Below are positions 9,026 through 18,537 of a stretch of DNA of 64,000 nt, in pieces. The position numbers and the translations under genes are program-made. The DNA comes from Methylobacterium pseudosasicola (GTDB taxonomy: Bacteria > Pseudomonadota > Alphaproteobacteria > Rhizobiales > Beijerinckiaceae), in NCBI RefSeq assembly GCF_900114535.1, contig NZ_FOTK01000031.1:1-64000 (forward strand). The letters run 5' to 3'. The notes under the pieces were generated by a model. That model saw nothing but the letters and a program-made list of their open reading frames with translations, was not told where the DNA came from and searched no databases. The first letter of the stretch is position 1, and every line of letters starts with the position of its first letter.

Positions 9026-9232
9026 TCACAGGTTCTTCGGCAGGCTGCCGCGCGCGGCGCAGCGCCAGCGCTCGACATGCCAGTCCGGATGGGCGGCCTG
9101 CCAGGTCGCCAGCGCGCTCTGGGAATGGCGCAGGCAGATGAACGGGTTCGAGCCCTCGTAGGACATCTCGATCTGGTCCTCGCGGCAGGTCGAGGGCTGG
9201 GCGATGAGGCAGATCGACAGCAGCAGGAGCAT
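9026..9232 (-). CDS. small exported cysteine-containing protein
   Basis: From the ATG at 9232 the product has 68 residues. An N-terminal hydrophobic run (LLLLSICLIAQPS) looks like a signal peptide, and it is followed by CREDQIEMSYEGSNPF and WHVERWRC, with three cysteines after the core. I do not know a named family. It ends 46 bases before the sensor kinase start and reads the same way, so it may be the first gene of that operon. Its size makes it easy to miss, and the compositional bias is consistent with coding. Confidence 0.6.
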   Translation of the reverse strand: MLLLLSICLIAQPSTCREDQIEMSYEGSNPFICLRHSQSALATWQAAHPDWHVERWRCAARGSLPKNL

Positions 9233-9249
9233 GGGCGCGTCTCCCTGGA

Positions 9250-9295
9250 GCATCATCCCGAAAGGTCGTTGCCGCCTTTCGGAAAGCGATGATGC
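9250..9295. repeat. interrupted inverted repeat (REP-like)
   Basis: GCATCAT (9250-9256) pairs with ATGATGC (9289-9295), and CCGAAAGG (9258-9265) pairs with CCTTTCGG (9275-9282). Together they could fold into a two-part hairpin between fhcC and the small exported gene. It could act as a terminator or a processing stem for the fhc transcript, though no T-run follows. It resembles short dispersed palindromes of this genus. Confidence 0.55.
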
Positions 9296-9372
9296 CACTT
9301 TGAGTACCGGCCTCGTGCGGGCCGGCTTGGACAGAGCATATGCCGCGAACGGCCGCTCTGCCCAGGGCGGCG

Positions 9373-10167
9373 TCAGGACGCGACCCAGATCTCACCCTTG
9401 GCGATGGTCGCGAGGTCGCCGGAATAGCGGCGCAGCGGCCGGCCGAGCAACGCGGCATGCTCGGCGCTCAGACCCGAGAGAGTCTTGCCCAAAAGACGCA
9501 GGAACACGAGGTCGTGCGTCCCAGTCTCCACGAAGGTTGGCGACAACCGCCCGTGCGAACCGACCAGCAGGGTGCCCCGGCGCATGCCGTAGCCCGGATG
9601 GTCGCCCACCGCGAGCGCCGCCAGAGTCCCGGCGATCATGCGGGAGCCGGCATAGGCCCCCGCCCGCCCGGCCAGGATGATGCCGCGCCGCATCCGGTCG
9701 CCGAGATGGGCGCCGGCCGTCCCGCGGATGATCAGGGTCGCGCCGTCGAGACCGGCCTTGGCCGCGTAGACGGCGCCGCCGGCATAGTCGCCGGCATCGC
9801 CGTCGATGGTGATGGTGCCGCCGGTGGCTCCGGCGCCGGCATAGGGTCCGGCATGGCCGGTCACGGTCAGGCTACCACCGGCCATGCCTTCGCCAAGGCG
9901 CTGGCCGACATCGCCGGTGACCCGGATGGCGCCCTCGGACAGGGACGCGCCGACCCGGTCGAGACGCTCATGGCCGCCCTCGATGGTCAGGGTGTCGGAG
10001 CCGTCCAGCGCGACCGAGAAGCAGTCGCCGAGACGCACGCCGGTGCGGGTCGTCCCGACCTCCAGGCGCTCGGCCTCGACCTGCGACAGGCGGCTGAGGG
10101 CCAGCGGGTTGATGTTGAGGAAGTCGAGCCGCTCGGGCGGGGCCGCGCGCAGGGTGAGGGTGCTCAA
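9373..10167 (-). CDS. fhcC: formyltransferase/hydrolase complex subunit C
   Basis: FhcC is a subunit of the bacterial formyltransferase/hydrolase complex that turns formyl-H4MPT into formate; it is homologous to FmdC/FwdC and the C-terminus of glutamate synthase. The 264 residues show the family's right-handed beta-helix repeats, a series of G-x-x-x-G-x-x-M/L-x-x-G turns (for example GGSLTVTGHAGPYAGAGATG and GRAGAYAGSRMIAGTL). The start codon is TTG, three bases after the fhcD stop, with GGAGGG correctly spaced inside the end of fhcD. It is the last gene of fhcBADC. Confidence 0.94.
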   Translation of the reverse strand: MSTLTLRAAPPERLDFLNINPLALSRLSQVEAERLEVGTTRTGVRLGDCFSVALDGSDTLTIEGGHERLDRVGASLSEGAIRVTGDVGQRLGEGMAGGSLTVTGHAGPYAGAGATGGTITIDGDAGDYAGGAVYAAKAGLDGATLIIRGTAGAHLGDRMRRGIILAGRAGAYAGSRMIAGTLAALAVGDHPGYGMRRGTLLVGSHGRLSPTFVETGTHDLVFLRLLGKTLSGLSAEHAALLGRPLRRYSGDLATIAKGEIWVAS

Positions 10168-10170
10168 GGC

Positions 10171-11118
10171 TCAGCCCTCCGTCTTGGAAACGTCCCGCGC
10201 GAGCAGGTCGCGCAGGTGATAATGATGGCGGCCGAGATTGCCGCCGTAATTGCCCGCCGTGACGGCGATGAGCCCGTGCTTGGCGCCGATCTCGGTGGCG
10301 GCATGGAGGCCGGCCCGCATCGAGTCGGACACGCCCTGCGAGGTCAGGGCATCGATCACGATCTCCAACACGACGCCGCATTCGGCGGGCAGCGCCGAGC
10401 CGGCCCGGCCCTTCAGGGTCGGGCAATAGGCGTCGTTGGTGGAGGCCATCATGCCCTTGGTCCGGCCGCCGACCTTCGAGCCGGAGCGGACGATGCCGCC
10501 TGGGAACGGCAGGATCGCGCCGGGCACCGCCTTGGCGGCTTCCACGGCCGCCTCGGCGACGATCAGCGTTTCCGCATGGGTCCGCCCGAGGAACAGCAAA
10601 TTGCCGCCGCCGACCGCGCCGTCCACGGCCCGGACCGAATCCTCGCAGAGGAACTCGCCGTCCATGACCGGGATGCGCCAGTAGCGCCGGTCCTTGCCGG
10701 TGGCGTCGGGCAGGCGCTTGGCGATGGCAAAGCCGTCACCGAAATACCGGATCGCGCCGCCGAGTTTGATCTTGTTCGGTCCATCGACCCCTGCGAAGCA
10801 GGCGGTGCCCGGGCAGGTCAGGATGCACTGACCGACACGCTTGATCAGCTGCTCCTTGAGGCCGTTCGGCTCGAAGCCGAACAGCAGGATGCGCACACCC
10901 GGCCGCCCATCCGGAGTCTCCTCTGGCAACAGCACGGCATCGATGCCGGCCTCGGCGCCGCAGCCGATCACCGACGTGGCGAAGCCCGTCATGGTGGTGG
11001 CCGCGATCATGGCCCATTTGGCGGTGTCGTTGGTGACGACGATGGCGGTCCCGGCCACGTCGAACGCCTCCGCGAAGGTGTCGACGATCGGGATGCCGTT
11101 GAGGCTGAGCTCAGACAT
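10171..11118 (-). CDS. fhcD: formylmethanofuran:H4MPT formyltransferase subunit
   Basis: FhcD (Ftr homologue) moves the formyl group from formyl-H4MPT to methylofuran inside the Fhc complex. The 315 residues from the ATG at 11118 begin MSELSLNGIPIVDTFAEAFD and include the conserved CPGTACFAG segment, KLGGAIRYFGDGF and YCPTLKGR. A GTG at 11133 would add five residues. It is 27 bases after fhcA and directly before fhcC. Confidence 0.95.
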   Translation of the reverse strand: MSELSLNGIPIVDTFAEAFDVAGTAIVVTNDTAKWAMIAATTMTGFATSVIGCGAEAGIDAVLLPEETPDGRPGVRILLFGFEPNGLKEQLIKRVGQCILTCPGTACFAGVDGPNKIKLGGAIRYFGDGFAIAKRLPDATGKDRRYWRIPVMDGEFLCEDSVRAVDGAVGGGNLLFLGRTHAETLIVAEAAVEAAKAVPGAILPFPGGIVRSGSKVGGRTKGMMASTNDAYCPTLKGRAGSALPAECGVVLEIVIDALTSQGVSDSMRAGLHAATEIGAKHGLIAVTAGNYGGNLGRHHYHLRDLLARDVSKTEG

Positions 11119-11145
11119 TGTTGTTTCCGCCACTCGCCCCGCTGA

Positions 11146-12777
11146 TCACGCCCGGCATGGCACCGCCTCGAAGGTGTCCGCATCCGCGTCGAACGCCGCA
11201 TCCGGCACCGTGAAGCTGTCGAGCCCCGCGCCGAACCGGTCCGACAGGTAGGCATCGGCGCGCTTGGCCATGGCCGGATCGGACTCGACCGAGAGCGACA
11301 GCGTCCGGCCCGCGCGCCACGCGACCACCTCGCCATCCTCGACGATCGGCACGCCGTCCTTGAGGACGAGCTTGGCGGCGGTGAACATCGCCGTGCGGTT
11401 GGTATCGTCGCGATAGACCGCGACGTCGGCGCAGGCGCCCGGCCGCAGGTGGCCGCGGTCGGCGAGGCCCAGAAGCTTGGCCGGACCGGATCGGGTCAGC
11501 TGGGCGATCTCCGAGAGGGTGTATTCCCGCTCCAGGCCCGGCAGGCCGGACCGCTCGCCGACGATGCCCGGCAGGGTCGCGATCTCGCGGTCGCGTTCGG
11601 ACTTGTCCATCAGCAGATGGATGATCCGCGGATACTGGGTGAACGGGCCGCCGTTGGGATGGTCGGTGGTCAGGATCGTGCGCTCCGGATCGGTGGAGAG
11701 CAACATGATCTCGAGGCCGATCGCCCATTGCAGCGAGCTGGTCGGACCGCGCGGCCGGTACAGGAACGGCACGACGCCGCCGCCCTCGGCATCGCCGGCA
11801 TTCAGCACCCACTTCTTCGGGTTGGCGCCCTTACGGCCGGCGAACTGCCGCAGGATGTCGAGCGACACGGTCACGGTCTGGCCGAAGACCACCTGCCCGA
11901 TATCGAGGGTCGCGTTCGGATTGTCGGCGATCGCCCCGGCAATCCGCTCGGCGGCGGAGCGGAAGCCGCCGCCCTCGGTGGCGCCGTAGGCGTAGAATTG
12001 CGCATGGGCGAAGTGGATGCGCCGCCCTTCCGCCGCGTTCAGGGTCTCGACGAACGAATCGTCCGCTCCGGGCAGGCCGAGATTGTTGCAGTGGACGTGC
12101 AGCGGATGCGGGACGCCGATCTCCTCGACCGCGTCGAGGAGCGAGCCCATGATCTGCCGGGTCGAGAGACCGTAGACCGGGATCTCGTCGTCCAGGGACA
12201 GGCGCAGGGCGCCGTCCTTGAAGGCCGAGGCACCTCCGGCATTGATGCACTTCACGCCGAGGCCGCGCGAGGTCGCCACCGAGAGCGCCACGAGATCGCG
12301 CACGGCGTTGCCGCCCTGGCGCTCGCGCAACAGCTGCAGCAGCTGGTCGTCATTACCCATCACGGTGAGGGCACCGCGGTCGAGCAGCGGAATGTCGGCG
12401 AGTTCCAGCTGGGTCGCCAGCGCGTGGGTCGGCGGCATCGCCGGCTCGACCGCGGTGGTGTAGCCCATCCGCGCGTAGGTCGACCCGATCCAGCCCGCAG
12501 CCCCGCCGGCATGGGCGAAGGGATGGCCCTCGGGCGACGCCTCGCTGACATAGAGGTCTGGCAGGAGCAGGCGCGACGTGATCACGTTGCCGCCGGCGAT
12601 GTGCGAATGCACCTCGACGCCGCCGGCCATCACGACGCAACCCGCCGCGTCGATCACCCGATCGGGCTGCCGGCCCGCCGGATCGACCACACGGCCGTCC
12701 TCGATCCAGACATCGCCGACGGCATCGCGGGACGCGGTCGGATCGACGACGCGCCCGCCCCGGATCACGCTCAGCAT
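11146..12777 (-). CDS. fhcA: Fhc complex hydrolase subunit A
   Basis: FhcA is the amidohydrolase-fold subunit, related to FmdA/FwdA, that hydrolyses formyl-methylofuran to formate; in known structures it carries a binuclear metal site. The 543 residues show the amidohydrolase start (AGGVEVHSHIAGGNV, with the HxH pair near 57-59), the HVHCNNLGLPG segment, FAHAQFYAYG, and TTDHPNGGPF. The ATG overlaps the fhcB stop by seven bases. Normal length. Confidence 0.95.
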   Translation of the reverse strand: MLSVIRGGRVVDPTASRDAVGDVWIEDGRVVDPAGRQPDRVIDAAGCVVMAGGVEVHSHIAGGNVITSRLLLPDLYVSEASPEGHPFAHAGGAAGWIGSTYARMGYTTAVEPAMPPTHALATQLELADIPLLDRGALTVMGNDDQLLQLLRERQGGNAVRDLVALSVATSRGLGVKCINAGGASAFKDGALRLSLDDEIPVYGLSTRQIMGSLLDAVEEIGVPHPLHVHCNNLGLPGADDSFVETLNAAEGRRIHFAHAQFYAYGATEGGGFRSAAERIAGAIADNPNATLDIGQVVFGQTVTVSLDILRQFAGRKGANPKKWVLNAGDAEGGGVVPFLYRPRGPTSSLQWAIGLEIMLLSTDPERTILTTDHPNGGPFTQYPRIIHLLMDKSERDREIATLPGIVGERSGLPGLEREYTLSEIAQLTRSGPAKLLGLADRGHLRPGACADVAVYRDDTNRTAMFTAAKLVLKDGVPIVEDGEVVAWRAGRTLSLSVESDPAMAKRADAYLSDRFGAGLDSFTVPDAAFDADADTFEAVPCRA

Positions 12778-13850
12778 GCGGGCTCACTCCTCGACGCGGC
12801 GCGACCTTCGGCCAGGCGGTCCTTCAGGGCGCCCAGCACCGACGCGGCGGACGGCAGATCCGTCGGCGCCGTGGCCGGCCAGTAGGTCAGCGCGGCGCGC
12901 TGCTCGTTCCACAAGACGCCGCCCAGGTCCCGGCCCGGGCGGCCGACCGCGATCACCACGTCGGCGAAAGAGGCCTCGGCCTCGGCGACCAAACCGACAG
13001 ACGGCACGGCGGCCAGCCAATCGGGACGCGGCACCGGCAGAGCGGCCAGCCAGATCACGGCATCGACCTCGCCGGCGGCGACCTGCCGGGCGACATCGAA
13101 ACGCCAGGGATCGTGTTTCGGGACGCGGCGGCCGAACCCGCTGCGCGGCGCCTGCCCGGTCATCCAGGCGGCCACCGGCACCACGGCGCGGTCCTGGTCC
13201 GCACCCGACACCGCCAGGGTGAAGCAGCGCGTGGTTTCATTCAGCTCCATGGCGAAGGTCTGAAGCATCTCAACGCCGAGCTCACCGAGCTCGGCCGGAT
13301 CGTACAGCAGGACGCCGTATTGCGCGGCGGTGAGCTGCGCCACGAGCTTGGCCTGCGGCGTGTCACCGGCGAGATGGACTTTTCCGTAGGCGCGCAGCTC
13401 CGCGACCGCCTCGGCCAGGCCACCTTCGGCCGGGGTGGCGAGCGCAGCCTTTGAACCGTCCGAGCCGGCGCCGAGCGCCAGGAGCGCGCGGTCCGATCCG
13501 GCAGCACGCCCGCGGGTCGGCTTGGTCTCCGACAGGCGCTTCAGCAATGGCGTGCGCCACGGCGCGGCGCCGACGACGAGCACCGCATCGGCTCGGCCCA
13601 CCGCTTCGGCCGGCGTCGAGGTCATGGCGCCCACCCGGCTCAGCGCGCCGAGCTCGGCATAGGTGCCGACCGCGCCGGCGGTGTCGATGGAGGCGCCGAT
13701 GCGCCCCGCGAGATCGTAGGCCGCGCGGATCGCGGCGACGTCGGCGCTGAGGCCGGCGATCACCGGCGCGCGCGCCTTGGCGAGCAAGGATACGGCCGCC
13801 TCGATGGCGGTGCCCGCGTCCGTCGCGCCACCCTTCACCCAGGCTGCCAT
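12771..13850 (-). CDS. fhcB: Fhc complex subunit B
   Basis: FhcB is homologous to the molybdenum/tungsten subunit of archaeal formylmethanofuran dehydrogenase, but the bacterial form is known to lack metal cofactor and redox function. The 359 residues (archaeal homologues are longer) fit this, with no CxxC iron-sulfur motif visible. Recognisable parts are VIAGLSADVAAIRAAYDLA and WNEQRAALTYWPATAPTDLPSA. GAGGGAG precedes the ATG at good spacing. It is the first gene of fhcBADC, divergent from the RFAP synthase gene across about 300 bases. Confidence 0.92.
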   Translation of the reverse strand: MAAWVKGGATDAGTAIEAAVSLLAKARAPVIAGLSADVAAIRAAYDLAGRIGASIDTAGAVGTYAELGALSRVGAMTSTPAEAVGRADAVLVVGAAPWRTPLLKRLSETKPTRGRAAGSDRALLALGAGSDGSKAALATPAEGGLAEAVAELRAYGKVHLAGDTPQAKLVAQLTAAQYGVLLYDPAELGELGVEMLQTFAMELNETTRCFTLAVSGADQDRAVVPVAAWMTGQAPRSGFGRRVPKHDPWRFDVARQVAAGEVDAVIWLAALPVPRPDWLAAVPSVGLVAEAEASFADVVIAVGRPGRDLGGVLWNEQRAALTYWPATAPTDLPSAASVLGALKDRLAEGRAASRSEPAC

Positions 13851-14151
13851 GCTCCCTCACGCGATATTCTTGTTTGGCTTCGGAGCGGGCGACGGCCGTA
13901 AGACCGGACGAAGCGGGTCGCTCCCGAAGGAAGGGATCCCGCCGGATCGGAATGGCTCGACCGCCCGGCAGATCCGGGCGGACGGCAACTCGGCACGCCG
14001 TCGCTGGCCTAGGTTTGCATTCATCCGGCCGCCGCGGCAAGGGGGGTCGGAGCACACGCCGAGCGATCGGCCGTACGATCCCGTTGCTTCGGCCGCGTCC
14101 CGCGTGGGACAAGCGCGCCGTTCGGGCGGTTCGCCGGCGGGTTTCGGGGGC
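13851..14151. other. divergent intergenic region between fhcB and RFAP synthase gene
   Basis: These 301 bases separate two oppositely reading C1 operons, so they should hold both promoters. I see no convincing -35/-10 pair on either strand and no gene. The long open frames crossing it are arginine/proline-rich and look non-coding. Confidence 0.5.
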
Positions 14152-15138
14152 ATGGGCGTGGGCGAGGTTCCCGGGCGGAACGAGGCGGGTACGGCACAGG
14201 GCGCCATCCAGGTCGAGGCGCCGGCCCGGCTCCATTTCGGATTCCTGGACCTGCATGGCGGCCTGGGCCGTCGCTTCGGCAGCATCGGGCTCGCCATCGA
14301 CACGCCGTCCTTGGCGCTCACCGCCCGCCGGGCCGCGGATTTTTCCGTGATCGGCGACGAAGCCGAGCGGGTCCGCGGCTACGCCGAAGCGGCCGCCGGC
14401 CATCTCGGCAGCCCGGACGCAGTCTCGATCCATGTCGAGCGGACGATCCCGGCTCATGCCGGATTCGGATCCGGCACGCAGCTCGCCCTCGCGGTGGCGG
14501 CAGCCGTGGCGCAGCTCAATGGAGCTCAATTTTCCGCAAAAACCTTCTCCGCCAGCCTCGACCGGGGCAACCGGTCCGGCGTCGGCCTGTGCGCCTTCAC
14601 GGAGGGCGGCCTGATCGTCGATGGCGGTCGCGGTGACGACGGTGCGCCGCCGCCGGTGACGGCACGGCTCGCCTATCCCGAAGCCTGGCGGATCGTCCTC
14701 ATCCTCGACCAGAGCATGGCCGGCGTCCACGGCACGCGAGAGGTGGAGGCGTTCCGCGATCTCCCGCGCTTCCCCGAGGCGCAGGCCGCCGAGATCTGCC
14801 GGATCGTGCTGATGCAGGTCCTGCCGGCGGCGGCGCTCGCCGAGCCGCAGGGTTTCGGTGCCGGCATCACGCGAATCCAGGACCTGATCGGCGACCACTT
14901 CGCCCCACACCAGGGCGGCCGCTACGCCAGCGCCGCGGTGGCGGAGGCTTTGGCAAATGCCGCCGCGCAGGGCGTGCCGGGCTACGGCCAGTCGTCCTGG
15001 GGGCCGACCGGGTTCGTACTGATGCCCTCCGAAGCGGAGGCGCAGGCCCTCGTGGCTCGTCTCGACCGCGGCGGACCGCTCCGCTTCCTGATCGCTCGGG
15101 GCCGCAACACCGGCGCCACGATAACCACGGTGGCCTGA
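14152..15138 (+). CDS. mptG: beta-RFAP synthase, H4MPT biosynthesis
   Basis: Beta-ribofuranosylaminobenzene 5'-phosphate synthase joins p-aminobenzoate to PRPP, the committed step to the arylamine part of methanopterin. From the ATG at 14152 the protein has 328 residues with GHMP-kinase-like features: an early PARLHFGFLDLHG strand, IPAHAGFGSGTQLALAVAAA near 100-120 (the glycine-rich loop) and GYGQSSWGPTGF near the end. The open frame runs 125 codons further upstream across the divergent promoter region, but that part is low-quality. An M. extorquens homologue (orf4) is known to encode this activity. Confidence 0.9.
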   Translation: MGVGEVPGRNEAGTAQGAIQVEAPARLHFGFLDLHGGLGRRFGSIGLAIDTPSLALTARRAADFSVIGDEAERVRGYAEAAAGHLGSPDAVSIHVERTIPAHAGFGSGTQLALAVAAAVAQLNGAQFSAKTFSASLDRGNRSGVGLCAFTEGGLIVDGGRGDDGAPPPVTARLAYPEAWRIVLILDQSMAGVHGTREVEAFRDLPRFPEAQAAEICRIVLMQVLPAAALAEPQGFGAGITRIQDLIGDHFAPHQGGRYASAAVAEALANAAAQGVPGYGQSSWGPTGFVLMPSEAEAQALVARLDRGGPLRFLIARGRNTGATITTVA

Positions 15139-15230
15139 ACCGGCGCCCCCGGGCTTGACCGCGGCGTCCGCAGGGCGTTTTGGACGGACAGCAGGCGCGG
15201 ATCGACGCGCGCCGCACGGGATAGGACGCC

Positions 15231-16124
15231 ATGGCCCGCTCGATCCTCCACATGCTGACGCCGCTCCGGCACATGAGCCCGTTCGACGTGAACATGGCCG
15301 TCGATGCCGGCTTCGAGACGGTGGTGACCTACACGGAGGTCAGCCTCGCCGACGTGGTCTCGCTGACCCAGGATTCGATTTTTTCTCGCGCGCCGGCCGA
15401 CGGCACCCGCACGGGCCTCTTCATCGGCGGCAAGAATGCCGAGGACGCCCTCGACATGGTCGACCGCGCCAAGAAAGCGTTCGTGCCACCCTTCGTAAAC
15501 CATGTCTTCGCCGATCCGGCCGGCTCGTTCACCACCGGCGCCGCCATGGTCGCGCAGGTTTCCCGGGCGCTCCGGCAGAAGTTCAACACCGACTTGACCG
15601 GCAAGCGCATCGTGATCTTCGGCGGCGCCGGCGTCGTCGCCTACGTGGCTGCGGTGATCGGCGCGCTTCAGGGCGCGCAGACCGTCCTGGTCGGCCATGA
15701 CGGCGAGGAGCGGGTCTCGAAGATCGCCTTCACGATGAAGTGGCGCTTCGGCATCGAGGTCGGCGCCGTCGACGGCACGACGCCGGAGGATCGCCGCATC
15801 GCGATCCGCGACGCCGACGTGATTCTTTCCGCCGGCCCGGCCGGCATCCCGATCCTCTCGGCCGAGGACCTGAAGTCCGCCCCAAAGCTTCTCGTCGCCT
15901 CCGACGTGAATGCCGTGCCGCCGGCCGGCATCGCCGGGATCGACGTCAACGCCGTCGATGTGCCCCTGCCGACCGGGAAGGGCGTCGGCATCGGCGCCTT
16001 GGCGGTAGGCAACGTGAAGTACCAGACGCAGCGCCGCCTGTTCGACCGGATGCTCGCCTCCGACACGCCGCTCTGCCTCGATTTCCGCGACGCCTACACC
16101 TTGGCGGTCGAGATCGCCGGCTGA
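15231..16124 (+). CDS. mtdB: methylene-H4MPT dehydrogenase MtdB
   Basis: MtdB oxidises methylene-H4MPT to methenyl-H4MPT with NAD+ or NADP+ in formaldehyde oxidation. The 297 residues include an N-terminal folate/pterin-like domain (LHMLTPLRHMSPFDVNMAVD) and a Rossmann domain with GKRIVIFGGAGVVAYVAA near 124-141, which keeps the GxGxxA-type nucleotide loop. GTPxG-like loops follow near the C-terminus (PTGKGVGIGALAVGN). AGGA precedes the ATG. It is distinguished from MtdA by overall sequence and by the H4MPT gene context. Confidence 0.94.
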   Translation: MARSILHMLTPLRHMSPFDVNMAVDAGFETVVTYTEVSLADVVSLTQDSIFSRAPADGTRTGLFIGGKNAEDALDMVDRAKKAFVPPFVNHVFADPAGSFTTGAAMVAQVSRALRQKFNTDLTGKRIVIFGGAGVVAYVAAVIGALQGAQTVLVGHDGEERVSKIAFTMKWRFGIEVGAVDGTTPEDRRIAIRDADVILSAGPAGIPILSAEDLKSAPKLLVASDVNAVPPAGIAGIDVNAVDVPLPTGKGVGIGALAVGNVKYQTQRRLFDRMLASDTPLCLDFRDAYTLAVEIAG

Positions 16125-16146
16125 GCCGGCACCGGCGCATCCCGGC

Positions 16147-17295
16147 ATGGCCCAGGCGATCCTGATCGCCGCGCAGGCCGGGCGCGCCCTCGCCGAGGCG
16201 GCCCGGCGGGCGGGGCTGCGCCCCTACGTGGCTGACCTGTTCGGCGATTCCGATACGCTGGCGCTGAGCGAGGCCTACCGGTCGCTCCCGGGCCGCTTCG
16301 GCAGCCCGATCGCCGCTGACGCCACCCTCGCGGCCATCGACGCACTGGCCGATGCCGCCGGATCGCCGATGGGCATCGTCCTGGGCAGTGGCTTCGAGGA
16401 CGCCCCCGGCCTCGTCGCCCACATCGCGGAAAACCATCGGCTGATCGGCGCCGATGCCGGCGCCATCGCGGCGCTCAAGGATCCGTTCACGTTCGCGGCG
16501 CTCTGCGCCCGGCTCGGCGTGCCGTATCCGCCGATTGCGACGAGCGCGCCACCCGATCCGTCCGTCTGGCTGCTCAAGCGTGTCGGCGGCAGCGGCGGCA
16601 GCCATATTCGGTCGGCGACACGCGGCCCCGCGCCGGAGGGCCATTATTTTCAGGTTCGGGTCCCCGGCCGGCCCTACGCGCTGAATTTTTTGGCCGATGG
16701 TCGCACGATCCAGGTGCTGGCCTGCACCGAGCAATGGTGCGCGCCGTCGCCGATCCGGCCCTATCGCTACGGCGGCGCCCTGGCCACCGGCGCTGCTGAG
16801 GTCCCGCTTCTCCCCGATGCGCTCTTGTCTGCGGTCACAGAAGCCGTTGCAAAAATAGCTGCGGCGACCGGCCTGCGCGGGCTCGCCAGCGCCGATTTTC
16901 TGGCCGACGAATCCGGCTGGTGGCTCACCGAGATCAACCCGAGGCCCGGCGCGACCCTGGATATCCTGGATCGGCGGAGCACGCCCCTGCTGGCCGCCCA
17001 TATCGAGGCCAGCCTCGGCACCATGCCGACGCTCGGCGCGCAACCGGCGGATGCGGCCGCCGCGCAGATCTGTTACGCGGAGCGCGAGCATGCGCCCGTC
17101 CCGGACTTCTTTTGGCCGGATCACGTGCGCGACCGCCCGCGCCCCGGCACGGTGGTCCTCCGCGACGGGCCCCTCTGCACGGTGCTTGCCCTTGGGGCCG
17201 ACCGGCAGGCGGCGCTCGACAGTCTGAACACGCGGACGGCGCGGCTGCGCGCTGCCCTGTCCGCAAAGAAAACGCACCCCGAGGAAGCCCTGTGA
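16147..17295 (+). CDS. ATP-grasp protein of the H4MPT island
   Basis: This 382-residue protein sits between mtdB and mch. It has an N-terminal Rossmann-like strand ([19 protein letters not shown]), an ATP-grasp core with [14 protein letters not shown] (about 140-153) as the flexible ATP loop, and [14 protein letters not shown] followed by [14 protein letters not shown] (about 261-274), which holds the metal-binding Glu and Asn. Such enzymes make amide bonds from a carboxylate and an amine. Its position matches orf17 of M. extorquens, which is required for C1 growth. A role in methylofuran or H4MPT side-chain assembly is likely, but the substrate is unknown. Its stop overlaps the mch start by one base. 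Confidence 0.85.
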   Translation: MAQAILIAAQAGRALAEAARRAGLRPYVADLFGDSDTLALSEAYRSLPGRFGSPIAADATLAAIDALADAAGSPMGIVLGSGFEDAPGLVAHIAENHRLIGADAGAIAALKDPFTFAALCARLGVPYPPIATSAPPDPSVWLLKRVGGSGGSHIRSATRGPAPEGHYFQVRVPGRPYALNFLADGRTIQVLACTEQWCAPSPIRPYRYGGALATGAAEVPLLPDALLSAVTEAVAKIAAATGLRGLASADFLADESGWWLTEINPRPGATLDILDRRSTPLLAAHIEASLGTMPTLGAQPADAAAAQICYAEREHAPVPDFFWPDHVRDRPRPGTVVLRDGPLCTVLALGADRQAALDSLNTRTARLRAALSAKKTHPEEAL

Positions 17296-18269
17296 TGAGT
17301 GCCAGCCAATCCTATCCCAGCGTCAACGCGCTGACGGCGCCGCTGATCGAGCGGTTCGTGGCCGACGCCGCGACCCTGCGCCTGTCGGTCTCGCAGGCGG
17401 CCGGCGGTGCCCGGATGGTCGATGCCGGCGCGCAGGCGCGGGGCTCCATCGAGGCCGGCCGGCGCATCGCCGAGATTTGCCTCGGCGGCCTCGGCACCGT
17501 CACCATCGCCCCGAGCGGCCCGATCGCCTCCTGGCCGTATTCCGTGATCGTCCACGCCGCCGATCCGGTGCTCGCCTGCTTGGGCAGCCAGTATGCCGGC
17601 TGGAGTCTGGCCGACGAGGCCGGCGATTCGGGCTTCTTCGCCCTCGGCTCGGGTCCGGGCCGCGCGGTCGCGGCCGTCGAGGACCTGTATCAGGAGCTGG
17701 GCTACCGGGATTCGGCCACGAAGACCGCCCTGGTCCTCGAAGCGGCCGGCGGGCCGCCCGAGAGCGTCGTCGCCAAGGTCGCCGAGGCCGCCGGTTTGCG
17801 CCCCGAGGATCTGACCTTCATCTTCGCCCCGACCCAGAGCCTCGCCGGCTCGACCCAGGTGGTCGCACGCGTGCTCGAAGTCGCCCTGCACAAGGCTCAC
17901 ACGGTCGGGTTCGATCTGCACGCCATCGTCGACGGCATCGGCTCGGCGCCGCTCTCGCCCCCGCATCCGGATTTCATCAAGGCGATGGGCCGGACCAACG
18001 ACGCGATCATCTATGGCGGTCGGGTCCAGCTCTTCGTCGACGCCGACGATGCCGACGCCAAGCAGCTCGCCGAGCAGATCCCGTCCACCACGTCGAGCGA
18101 CCACGGCGCCCCGTTCGCCGAGATCTTTTCGCGGGTGAACGGCGACTTCTACAAGATCGACGGCGCCCTGTTCTCGCCGGCCGAAGCGATCGTCACGTCG
18201 GTGCGCACCGGCGCCACCTATCGCGGCGGCCGCCTGGAGCCAACGCTGGTGGATGCGTCGTTCGCGTAG
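17295..18269 (+). CDS. mch: methenyl-H4MPT cyclohydrolase
   Basis: Mch hydrolyses methenyl-H4MPT to formyl-H4MPT, the substrate of the Fhc complex. The product has 324 residues and starts [13 protein letters not shown]. Conserved stretches include LGGLGTV, PAGW-like [24 protein letters not shown] near 115-127, [19 protein letters not shown] near 173-191 and [15 protein letters not shown]. The ATG shares one base with the preceding stop (TGATG), so expression is coupled to the ATP-grasp gene. A palindromic repeat lies downstream. Confidence 0.96.
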   Translation: MSASQSYPSVNALTAPLIERFVADAATLRLSVSQAAGGARMVDAGAQARGSIEAGRRIAEICLGGLGTVTIAPSGPIASWPYSVIVHAADPVLACLGSQYAGWSLADEAGDSGFFALGSGPGRAVAAVEDLYQELGYRDSATKTALVLEAAGGPPESVVAKVAEAAGLRPEDLTFIFAPTQSLAGSTQVVARVLEVALHKAHTVGFDLHAIVDGIGSAPLSPPHPDFIKAMGRTNDAIIYGGRVQLFVDADDADAKQLAEQIPSTTSSDHGAPFAEIFSRVNGDFYKIDGALFSPAEAIVTSVRTGATYRGGRLEPTLVDASFA

Positions 18270-18349
18270 GTCGTTCGGGTCCCTCCGGCTAGGCTTTATG
18301 AGAGCGCGGCGTGAACCTCGTCACGTCGTCGATCCTGTGAAGCGCGGGT

Positions 18350-18446
18350 CCCCTCTCCCGTGCGGGAGAGGGACAGGGTGAGGGGTGCGACCTCTCCGGA
18401 AAGTTCAGGTCCCTCACCCCAACCCTCTCCCGCACGGGAGAGGGGG
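18350..18446. repeat. palindromic repeat element, family A copy 1
   Basis: Two palindromic arms in inverted order: CCCCTCTCCCGTGCGGGAGA (from 18350) and a CCCTCTCCCGCACGGGAGAG arm (from 18423), joined by a short spacer. The same pair occurs at 54420-54517. It lies in the gap between mch and the RimK-like gene and could stabilise or trim the upstream transcript. It has the layout of a REP doublet (BIME-like). Confidence 0.85.
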
Positions 18447-18537
18447 CGCGTCGTGGCAAGCGTCCACCATAACGCCTTGAAACTGCAACGACCGTAGCCT
18501 TTCCCCGCGGGGAAGCACCGTCGAGAGTCTTCCATCC

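Noticed and set aside
9340-11145. 601-codon plus-strand open frame across fhcC and fhcD
   Set aside because: fhcC and fhcD on the minus strand are certain; the other strand's protein is a compositional artefact.
13851-14151. N-terminal extension of the RFAP synthase across the divergent region
   Set aside because: The 125 extra codons are Arg/Pro/Gly-rich, overlap the start of fhcB, and are not expected in the family. The ATG at 14152 fits known lengths.
18500-18537. Riboswitch-like leader before the RimK-like gene
   Set aside because: The gap holds only the palindromic repeat and a short unstructured leader; no known riboswitch consensus is visible.
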